DNA of 10,428 nt, from contig CAMPHD010000082.1 of NCBI GenBank assembly GCA_946885765.1, forward strand, positions 1 through 10,428, given 5' to 3'. A program made the translations under genes and the position numbers. Within the stretch, counting starts at the first letter, position 1. The number at the start of each line of letters is the position of its first letter. The notes below the pieces were generated by a model, which had not been told where the DNA came from, made no database searches, and worked only from the letters and a program-made list of their open reading frames with translations. This stretch comes from an uncultured Thalassospira sp. Its GTDB lineage: Bacteria > Pseudomonadota > Alphaproteobacteria > Rhodospirillales_A > Thalassospiraceae. This document shows positions 1 through 5,697 of the stretch, in pieces.

Positions 1-1113
1 GATATATTCCAGTTCGGCGCGGCGGATGCGGCCGTCAAAATCATGATGATCATCGAATGTGTGCAGCATCGATGTCATCCACCAGCTAAACCGCTCCGCC
101 TTCCACACGCGCGCCAACGCCGTATCGGAATAGGCTTCAAGCAAATCATCACGGTTCTGCTTGAATTTGCCGATCAAGGCCTCGGACAGGTAATGCACGT
201 CACTCGCCGCAAGGTTAAGCCCCTTGGCCCCGGTCGGCGGCACGATATGGCCCGCATCCCCCGCCAGGAACAGCCGCCCGTGGCTCAACGGCTCGGCAAC
301 AAAGCTTCGAAGCGGTGCGATGCTTTTTTCAAACACCTCGCCCTCATTGACCAGTTCCCCGTCCGCCTCGCCAAGGCGGACCCGAAGCTCGTTCCAGAAC
401 CGGTCATCGGACCAGTCTTCAATCTTCTCGCTGCTCGGCACCTGCACGTAATGGCGCACAACGGTTTCGGACCGCATCGAACAAAGCGCAAATCCCCGGT
501 CATGGCTGGCATAAATAAGCTCGTCTGCCACCGGCTTGGCTTTCGCCAGAACACCCAGCCAGCCAAACGGATAAACCTTTTCATAAGTCCTGAGTTTCGA
601 TGACGGCATCGTCTGCCGCCCGACCCCGTGGAAGCCATCACAGGCCGCGATATAATCGCATGTCAGTTCAACCGGATTGCCATCCTTGACATATCGAACA
701 CGCGGTTTGTCGGTCTCGATATCATGCAGGCTGACATCGTCCGCCTCGAACACGATCTCGCCGCCATGATCAAGGCGGGCAGCGATCAGATCCTTGGTCA
801 CCTCGGTCTGGCCGTAAATCATCACGGTCGAACCGCCGGTCAGTTCTTCGATATTCACATGCTGGCGCTTGCCATTGACACTGATATAGATACCACCATG
901 AATGATGCCCTCGCGCTTCATGCGGGCATCAACGCCCACGCGCTCCATCAGGCCGACCGTCCCCATTTCAAGAACACCGGCCCGGATGCGCCCCTCGACA
1001 TAGGCACGGTCCTTGCGTTCAAGGATCACACTGTCAATTCCCTGCACATGCAGCAAATGCGAAAGCAGCAACCCCGAAGGACCGCAGCCGATAATGGCGA
1101 CAGGGACATGCAT
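1..1113 (-). CDS. pobA: 4-hydroxybenzoate 3-monooxygenase (p-hydroxybenzoate hydroxylase), C-terminus cut by window edge
   Basis: A flavoprotein of the cytoplasm that hydroxylates 4-hydroxybenzoate to protocatechuate with NAD(P)H and O2, feeding the beta-ketoadipate pathway. The 371 visible residues begin MHVPVAIIGCGPSG, an FAD-binding GxGxxG site at residues 9-14. The CDGFHG motif is at 159-163 and the second FAD motif GDAGHIVPPTGAKGLN at 285-300. Counting from this start, the active-site residues known from the Pseudomonas enzyme fall at the same numbers: His72, Tyr201, Ser212, Arg214 and Arg220. The family is about 390-395 residues long, so roughly 20-25 residues are missing beyond base 1. 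The start is ATG at 1113-1111, with a GAGG ribosome site about nine bases upstream. Position 34, part of the cofactor-selecting segment, is Lys rather than the Pseudomonas Gln, so preference for NADPH or NADH is open. Identification is firm from residue-level similarity recalled for the family. Confidence 0.96.
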   Translation of the reverse strand, partial: MHVPVAIIGCGPSGLLLSHLLHVQGIDSVILERKDRAYVEGRIRAGVLEMGTVGLMERVGVDARMKREGIIHGGIYISVNGKRQHVNIEELTGGSTVMIYGQTEVTKDLIAARLDHGGEIVFEADDVSLHDIETDKPRVRYVKDGNPVELTCDYIAACDGFHGVGRQTMPSSKLRTYEKVYPFGWLGVLAKAKPVADELIYASHDRGFALCSMRSETVVRHYVQVPSSEKIEDWSDDRFWNELRVRLGEADGELVNEGEVFEKSIAPLRSFVAEPLSHGRLFLAGDAGHIVPPTGAKGLNLAASDVHYLSEALIGKFKQNRDDLLEAYSDTALARVWKAERFSWWMTSMLHTFDDHHDFDGRIRRAELEYI

Positions 1114-1148
1114 GACGTAATCCTCACTCGACTGTTCTTGTTGGTTTT

Positions 1149-1169
1149 CTGGAACAGGAACCGTTCCAG
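1149..1169. promoter_or_regulatory. Perfect inverted repeat upstream of pobA, candidate operator
   Basis: The arms CTGGAAC and GTTCCAG are perfect 7-base complements around a 7-base spacer, 36-56 bases before the pobA start codon. The spacing suits an operator that overlaps or adjoins the promoter. pobA genes are commonly controlled by a dedicated aromatic-responsive regulator (PobR of IclR or AraC type), but no regulator gene is visible in this window, so the partner is unknown. The repeat is seen directly; its role is inferred. Confidence 0.4.
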
Positions 1170-1206
1170 CAAGGAAAGAATACGCCTGATTTCACACCGG
1201 AAGAAT

Positions 1207-1234
1207 GGACAAACCGGAAAAAGGATAGGACAAA
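1207..1234. repeat. Two GGACAAA direct repeats spaced 21 bases, upstream of pobA
   Basis: GGACAAA occurs at 1207-1213 and again at 1228-1234, so the copies are exactly 21 bases apart, two turns of B-DNA on the same face. They lie 94-121 bases before pobA, where an activator would be expected to bind. The match extends as GGACAAA(C/T)C. Same-face direct repeats are typical of AraC-type activators, but chance cannot be excluded for a 7-base word. Confidence 0.3.
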
Positions 1235-1310
1235 TCGAACATCTATACCTTCAGGGTTATGTCAACATATCGCAGCGGTTTTGAAAGCCTCAATTCGGCA
1301 CGGACTGATT

Positions 1311-2171
1311 TTAGTCAGGCTTTTTGCAAACACCCCAGTTGCGGCATATCGACTGCCCGTTCGGCGTGTCGAGAAACCGGTCGAAAGCATCACGCAAAGT
1401 CCTGCCCATCGGATGATTTCGGGAAAACAGGATGAACATATCGTCCGATTGCACCGGCTTTGTGGTGGCGTAATTCGCCACGGCCTACTCACCCAGAATG
1501 CGCTTCATATCCTGCCAGCCGACCTGCTCCTCCTCGAAAAAGATATCCGCCCGGTCGGCATCAAGAAACCGCCACGCAGCTTCCGATGTTGAAACAATAT
1601 CCGCCTCGATCGCGTGGCGGCGAAACTCCACCTCGTACCAATAGCTCGCCACACCGACCGGGCGCAGCCCCAGCGGATCAAGATCGCTAATCCGGTCGAT
1701 ATCCAGACCGTCGGGAAAACGGGATTTTTTATAGAACCCTTTTTGATAGGCCCGTGCGACCGGATGGTCGGGATAAAGAATTTCTGCCGCACGCTCCGGC
1801 GTCCAGATCCAGCTAAAGGTCGCAACATATTCGCCCCTTGCGGTCAGCTCATACGCCCGGCGCCACGGCAGAAAGATATACCGCACCCGATACCCCATCG
1901 CTTCGAATGCTTCGGTTACGCGCTTTGTATGGATGCCATAACCGGGCGTATTTTCCGTAATCATCGGCGGCCATTCGCCAATGGCGAACAAAACCTCCGG
2001 CTTGTCTTGTGCCGCTGCATCCGTTTTGGCTTCTTGCGCCGCTGCCCCCGAAACCCCTGCTGACATCCCCCATATGATCAGCAAAAAAAACGCCCAAAAA
2101 ACCACCATAAATGGCGTTATAATACCCGTTCGTCTTTTTCCCACGCCCTGCTCCTGCATGGTTGCAGGCAT
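1311..2171 (-). pseudogene. Periplasmic solute-binding protein (SBP_bac_3-like), interrupted by an in-frame TAG
   Basis: This encodes a secreted binding protein of the kind that captures small polar solutes such as amino acids. The N-terminus has a signal peptide: basic GKRR, hydrophobic FMVVFWAFFLLIIWGM, then a likely cleavage site after SGAAA. The mature part has the family pattern, with EWPPMITENTPGYGIHTKRVTEAF near its beginning. The frame stops at TAG (1485-1487) after MKRILGE. Reading on in the same frame gives 57 more residues, including SDDMFILFSRNHP and LRDAFDRFLDTPNGQSICRNWG, to a TAA at 1311-1313. This is a typical C-terminal lobe for the family, so the TAG appears to be a nonsense mutation or a sequencing error. 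I chose ATG at 2171 because GGTGAGG lies nine bases upstream; an in-frame GTG at 2186 and ATG at 2159 are alternatives. No transporter permease gene is adjacent. The substrate is unknown. Confidence 0.8.
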
Positions 2172-2376
2172 GTCATGCCGCCTCACCCCGATAAGTCGAT
2201 TTTATTGTTTTCCGGCATTTATTTATGCTGATACGCCGTACCCGATATTAAACGACAGAAATCACAGTTTTTATAGCGTTCAATTGAAATGCTTTTAAAT
2301 TCATCAATTTGTCACTGCGCATAAAATTTAATCTTTCGGCGGTCGCCCTGCCCGGACCCGTGTGCTAAGGTAACTT

Positions 2377-2392
2377 CCGGTCACTGCACCGG
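2377..2392. repeat. Short inverted repeat in gpgP leader
   Basis: CCGGT and ACCGG are perfect 5-base arms around CACTGC, ending 38 bases before the gpgP start. GTCACTGC inside it also occurs at 2311-2318, 69 bases upstream. It could be a leader hairpin or an operator half of the divergent region 2172-2430. That region is otherwise AT-rich between 2200 and 2340 and shows no promoter I would call with confidence. Confidence 0.25.
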
Positions 2393-2430
2393 CCCCGTCA
2401 AAAGCCTTCTGAAACCGACCAAACGGGACG

Positions 2431-3264
2431 ATGACAGAACACAGCCACTACGTAATCTTCACCGATCTTGACGGCACCCTGCTTGATCATGACACCTATT
2501 CCTGGGCCCCGGCGGCCCCGGCGATTGCGCGCATAAAAAAGCTCGGCATTCCGCTGATTGCGATTTCGTCCAAAACGCTGGCCGAACTGTCATACATCAA
2601 TTCCGAACACGATCTGTTCGATGGCCTGATTGGCGAAAATGGCGGCGTGATCTGCCTTGGCAACCAGATCGAACAACCCGGCCCCGCAACCAGAACCATT
2701 GATGCCGCCCGTGATGCGATCCGGGCTGCCGTCGCGGTCCCGGTGCAAAGTTTCCACACCGTATCGCCCGCCATCATCGCCAATGCCACCGGGCTTGCGA
2801 TTGATGATGCCGCGCGCGCCGGGGATCGTTTCTGTTCCGACCCGCTGATCTGGCAACCCGATGATGCCGATATCGCAACCGCCCGCACCATTGCCGAAAC
2901 ATTCGCCCTGAAACTGGTCAAGGGCGGGCGCTTCCACACCCTTTGCGGCCCGACGACCGACAAGGGGGCTGCAATGGCGCGCATGCTGGAATTATTGGCC
3001 CAAAACGGCGTTCTTCCCTCAACGGGTGTTACGCCGCGCACAATCGCCCTGGGGGATTCCGCCAATGACGCAACCATGCTGGCCGCGGCCGATTTCCCGA
3101 TCCAGATACCGCAAAAACACGCATCGACAACAACCGCATTGATAAAGGATCAGAAACTGATCATCGCCCCGGAACCCGGCCCTGCGGGCTGGAACGCGGC
3201 AATCCAATCCCTTCTAGATCAATTGACCAATACCAATAACAAAAGCGAGGTACTTCATGGCTGA
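2431..3264 (+). CDS. gpgP: Glucosyl-3-phosphoglycerate phosphatase, HAD-IIB (MPGP family)
   Basis: A cytoplasmic HAD phosphatase, expected to remove phosphate from glucosyl-3-phosphoglycerate to give the compatible solute glucosylglycerate. At 277 residues it matches the mannosyl-3-phosphoglycerate phosphatase family. Motif I is DLDGT at 12-16 (nucleophile Asp12, acid/base Asp14). Motif II is ISSKT at 45-49. The family-typical ENGG is at 69-72 and SDPLIW at 136-141 lies in the cap region. The lysine of DKGAAMARML is Lys178 and motif IV is GDSAND at 208-213. Its last eight bases overlap the start of gpgS, so the two are almost certainly co-translated. The start ATG has only a weak GGGAC-type ribosome site. 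By sequence alone it could act on mannosyl-3-phosphoglycerate; the adjacent glucosyl-type synthase and nearby phosphorylase favour the glucosyl substrate. The divergent neighbour is the broken binding-protein gene. Confidence 0.88.
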   Translation: MTEHSHYVIFTDLDGTLLDHDTYSWAPAAPAIARIKKLGIPLIAISSKTLAELSYINSEHDLFDGLIGENGGVICLGNQIEQPGPATRTIDAARDAIRAAVAVPVQSFHTVSPAIIANATGLAIDDAARAGDRFCSDPLIWQPDDADIATARTIAETFALKLVKGGRFHTLCGPTTDKGAAMARMLELLAQNGVLPSTGVTPRTIALGDSANDATMLAAADFPIQIPQKHASTTTALIKDQKLIIAPEPGPAGWNAAIQSLLDQLTNTNNKSEVLHG

Positions 3265-4486
3265 TTTTCATCAGGGCGGGCCGATCACGACCCTTCACCG
3301 GATCATTGACCGCAACCCCGAAGAACTCGCTTATGAAATGACCGCCTTCGCCCGCCAGCGTCGGCAAACCCTGATCCTGCCCTGCCTTTATTCCGAACTT
3401 GAAACCCCGGCCATGACCACGATCCTCGAAGGATTGAAACAGGCCACCTATATCGATCAGATCGTCGTCGGGCTGGACCGGGCCGATGCCACCCAATACG
3501 CCTATGCCCGGGAATTTTTCAAGGACCTGCCACAGCATGTCCGCATCCTGTGGAATGACGGCCCGCGCCTGCGCAGCGTCCATGATCGCTTGGCCGAATA
3601 TGATCTGGCCCGCTATGAACCGGGCAAGGGCCGCAATGTCTGGTATTGCCTTGGCTATACGCTGGCATCGGGGCGAAGCTCGGTGATCGGCATTCATGAT
3701 TGCGACATCGCAACCTATAAGCCCGACCTGCCTGCCCGCCTGATGTATCCGATTGCCAACCCGGCGTTTAATTTCGCCTTTGCCAAGGGTTATTACGCCC
3801 GCGTTGCCAACAGCACGCTCAAGGGCCGGGTATGTCGCCTGTTTGTCACCCCGCTGATCCGCGCACTTAAACAGGTGGTCGGCAAAACCGAATTCCTCAA
3901 TTACCTTGATTGCTTCCGCTATTCGCTGTCCGGCGAAATGGCCATCCGCACCGACGTTGCTTATGGCCTTCGGGTTGCATCCGACTGGGGCCTTGAAATT
4001 TCAATGCTCTCGGAAATGTATCGCAACCACACGGTCCACCGTCTGGCACAGGTCGATATCGCCGATATCTATGATCACAAACACCGCGAATTTGATCCGG
4101 CCGAAAAGGATGACGGCCTGTCACGCATGGCAAGCGACATCGCCAAATCCCTGTTCCGCAAACTGGCAACTCAGGGCACGGTTTTCTCCCATGAAACCTT
4201 CAGAACGCTAAAGGCCACCTATTACCGCACCGCCCTTGATCTGATCGAACAATACCGGGCCGATGCGCTGTTTAACGGCCTTAAAATCAATCGCGACGAA
4301 GAAGAAAAATGTGTCGAGGTACTGGCCGAGGTCATCATGAGCGCCGGGCAGCATTACCTTGATAACCCGCTTGAAAGCCCCTTCATCCCAAGCTGGCAGC
4401 GCGTTGAAAGTGCGATGGGCGACATCTTTGAACAGCTTGCGGGTGCCGTCGAAGACGACCTGAACGATGCCGACATCGGCAGCTAA
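3257..4486 (+). CDS. gpgS: Glucosyl-3-phosphoglycerate synthase-like glycosyltransferase (GT-A fold, GT81-like)
   Basis: This retaining glycosyltransferase is predicted to join glucose from an NDP-glucose to 3-phosphoglycerate, the first step of glucosylglycerate synthesis. It has 409 residues, near the length of the longer GpgS type known from Persephonella and Methanococcoides and longer than the mycobacterial enzyme. The N-terminal Rossmann-like segment carries LILPCLYSELETPAM at 39-53 and IDQIVVGLDRAD at 66-77. The metal and nucleotide motif D-C-D is at 148-150 within VIGIHDCDIATY. The GEMAIRTDVAY and DWGLEISMLSEMY stretches fit the acceptor-side region of the family. The start overlaps the gpgP stop as ATGGCTGA, with GCGAGG a few bases upstream as the ribosome site. 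It ends 22 bases from a convergent PAS gene, and no clear terminator is visible in that gap. The glucosyl rather than mannosyl donor is an inference from family resemblance and neighbours. Confidence 0.85.
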   Translation: MADFHQGGPITTLHRIIDRNPEELAYEMTAFARQRRQTLILPCLYSELETPAMTTILEGLKQATYIDQIVVGLDRADATQYAYAREFFKDLPQHVRILWNDGPRLRSVHDRLAEYDLARYEPGKGRNVWYCLGYTLASGRSSVIGIHDCDIATYKPDLPARLMYPIANPAFNFAFAKGYYARVANSTLKGRVCRLFVTPLIRALKQVVGKTEFLNYLDCFRYSLSGEMAIRTDVAYGLRVASDWGLEISMLSEMYRNHTVHRLAQVDIADIYDHKHREFDPAEKDDGLSRMASDIAKSLFRKLATQGTVFSHETFRTLKATYYRTALDLIEQYRADALFNGLKINRDEEEKCVEVLAEVIMSAGQHYLDNPLESPFIPSWQRVESAMGDIFEQLAGAVEDDLNDADIGS

Positions 4487-4508
4487 CACCACCGCAGATC
4501 GGAACGGG

Positions 4509-5000
4509 TCAAATATGATACTGGCATTCAAAGTCAAACCGGGTGCCAAATATCTGGTCGACCGGATGCCCGTCCCGATTATGTGTGCGCACCGGTAACA
4601 AAACGCGCAGCCAGTGCTGATCGGCACGCACGGCAAGGGTGACATGGTAAAATGTCGGCTCTCCGCACATCATGGTATTGAACAATGCCGCCGTCAGACA
4701 GGACCCGTATTTCATATCGATCTCGCGCGGGCTGGCGCGCTGAAAGCTCTCGCGGTTTAACGCGACAATCGACGGCGCATCAATCCGCACAACGAAATCT
4801 TCCTTTAACGGCATATATTCATAGATGGTGATATCGTCGATCCACGGGCGCAACCGCCCTGCGGTCAAAATGTCGCGCGATGGCACAATCTGCTTCGGAT
4901 CTTCTGCGCGCGCTTCATACCAGACCCTGACCAGATCGGTGACATGCGGCCCGATATTTTCGGGTAATTCATCAAGTTCGAAATCTGTCGTCTCGGCCAT
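4509..5000 (-). CDS. PAS_5-type PAS-domain protein (second of tandem pair)
   Basis: A 163-residue single-domain cytoplasmic protein of the PAS_5 type common in Rhodospirillales. The recognisable core runs from LRPWIDDITIYEYMP through EDFVVRIDAP and SPREIDMKYG to WLRVLLPVRT. PAS_5 proteins usually have no enzymatic output domain, and none is visible here. They are thought to act as small sensors or protein-interaction modules; the ligand and partner are unknown. It lies downstream of a paralogue on the same strand with 90 bases between them, and shares roughly 40 percent of core residues by eye. The start is ATG at 5000-4998, with only a weak AAGG upstream. It converges on gpgS with 22 bases between stop codons. 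It lies inside the glucosylglycerate region, so a role in sensing osmotic or carbon state is possible but unproven. Confidence 0.75.
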   Translation of the reverse strand: MAETTDFELDELPENIGPHVTDLVRVWYEARAEDPKQIVPSRDILTAGRLRPWIDDITIYEYMPLKEDFVVRIDAPSIVALNRESFQRASPREIDMKYGSCLTAALFNTMMCGEPTFYHVTLAVRADQHWLRVLLPVRTHNRDGHPVDQIFGTRFDFECQYHI

Positions 5001-5024
5001 TCTGCGGTGTGACCTTCTGCCTCT

Positions 5025-5045
5025 CCCAATATTAGTAAAATTGGG
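5025..5045. promoter_or_regulatory. Near-perfect 21-base palindrome between the two PAS genes
   Basis: The arms CCCAATATT and AAAATTGGG pair at eight of nine positions around an AGT centre. The site lies 25 to 45 bases before the start of the downstream PAS gene, where an operator for a dimeric regulator or a leader hairpin could sit. A separate weaker hairpin, CCCGA and TCGGG, is at 5068-5085 just after the upstream gene and may reduce read-through, though no clean T-run follows. The palindrome is certain; its function is inferred. Confidence 0.4.
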
Positions 5046-5090
5046 AATACAAGATAAAATAACAAGTCCCGACCGAAAAATCGGGCCGTA

Positions 5091-5561
5091 TCATACCTTA
5101 TAAAGAAAATGCACTACCAGAACCTGAATGACAGGCGCGCTCTTCCGGCACCGGGTTCGCACCGGCAACATCAACCGCAGCCAGTTCTCCCACTCTATGC
5201 GCTCAACCCCGATCATGTGAATTTGTGCCTGCCCGGTTCTGATCACCTCGCACAGGGTCGGATAGACCGCCGTTCCGAAATCCAGATCAATCTGGCGCGG
5301 GGTTGACCCCTGATAATTCTCGCCACTGGCCGCAATCATGTTCGGCGCATCGATGCGAATGACGAAATCATTGCGATCAGGCTGATATTCATAAATGCCG
5401 ATATCATCGCGCCACGGTGCCAGAATATCGGAACTCAGATCATGCCGGTCGGGAATATCCCCGTCGCGGCGGGCATCCTGCCAAAGCGCAAGCAATTGGG
5501 AAACATGCCCGTCCACATCGTCCGGCAGATCATCCAGCCGAATTTCCTGCGCATAGGCCAT
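5091..5561 (-). CDS. PAS_5-type PAS-domain protein (first of tandem pair)
   Basis: A 156-residue single PAS-domain protein, paralogous to the gene that follows it on the same strand. Shared landmarks include LAPWRDDIGIYEYQP, NDFVIRIDAPN, TPRQIDLDFGT and WLRLMLPVRT. Both begin with a short acidic stretch (RLDDLPDDVDGHVSQLLALW here) that aligns with ELPENIGPHVTDLVRVW in the partner, so the pair most likely arose by tandem duplication followed by divergence. I place the start at ATG 5561-5559; a GTG directly before it, at 5564, is better spaced from the GGGGAG ribosome site and is an equally good choice. A good sigma-70-like promoter lies upstream at 5603-5632. No signal peptide, membrane segment or output domain is visible. 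The specific role is unknown. Confidence 0.75.
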   Translation of the reverse strand: MAYAQEIRLDDLPDDVDGHVSQLLALWQDARRDGDIPDRHDLSSDILAPWRDDIGIYEYQPDRNDFVIRIDAPNMIAASGENYQGSTPRQIDLDFGTAVYPTLCEVIRTGQAQIHMIGVERIEWENWLRLMLPVRTRCRKSAPVIQVLVVHFLYKV

Positions 5562-5602
5562 CACGCAACAAGCTCCCCGACACGTCCATTCACTCTGTAT
5601 CG

Positions 5603-5632
5603 ATCATAGGAACGCATAAGGCTGCAATGCAA
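5603..5632 (-). promoter_or_regulatory. Sigma-70-like promoter for the PAS gene pair
   Basis: On the minus strand a TTGCAT box (5632-5627) and a TATGAT box (5608-5603) are separated by 18 bases. The TATGAT box lies about 42 bases before the first PAS start codon. The -10 box matches the consensus at five of six positions and the -35 at four of six. It would give the PAS pair its own transcription independent of the phosphorylase gene upstream. Confidence 0.45.
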
Positions 5633-5641
5633 GGCGCAAAC

Positions 5642-5657
5642 ATCAGTGTTTTCTGAT
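5642..5657 (-). terminator. Weak hairpin after the phosphorylase gene
   Basis: ATCAG and CTGAT form a 5-base stem with a six-base loop, 41-56 bases past the phosphorylase stop codon. After one mismatch, flanking A and T bases could pair further. There is only a short GTTT tail on the minus strand, so this is at best a weak terminator between the phosphorylase and the PAS pair. Confidence 0.25.
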
Positions 5658-5697
5658 TTTAAGTATTACAGCGTAGCAACCGGGCCGAAAGACTTCC

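Noticed and set aside
43..603. A 186-codon plus-strand frame opposite pobA
   Set aside because: The minus-strand pobA frame carries every expected active-site residue; the antisense frame is a by-product of GC-rich codon bias.
1297..1318. GACT/AGTC hairpin after the binding-protein TAA as a terminator
   Set aside because: The stem is only about four bases and lacks a T-run on the minus strand.
1281..1592. Plus-strand frames across the binding-protein gene
   Set aside because: They are antisense to a frame with clear signal peptide and binding-protein features; composition fits a shadow of that gene.
2309..2327. TTGTCA followed by TAAAAT upstream of gpgP as a promoter
   Set aside because: The spacer is only about ten bases, far too short for a sigma-70 promoter; no better pair was found in the divergent region.
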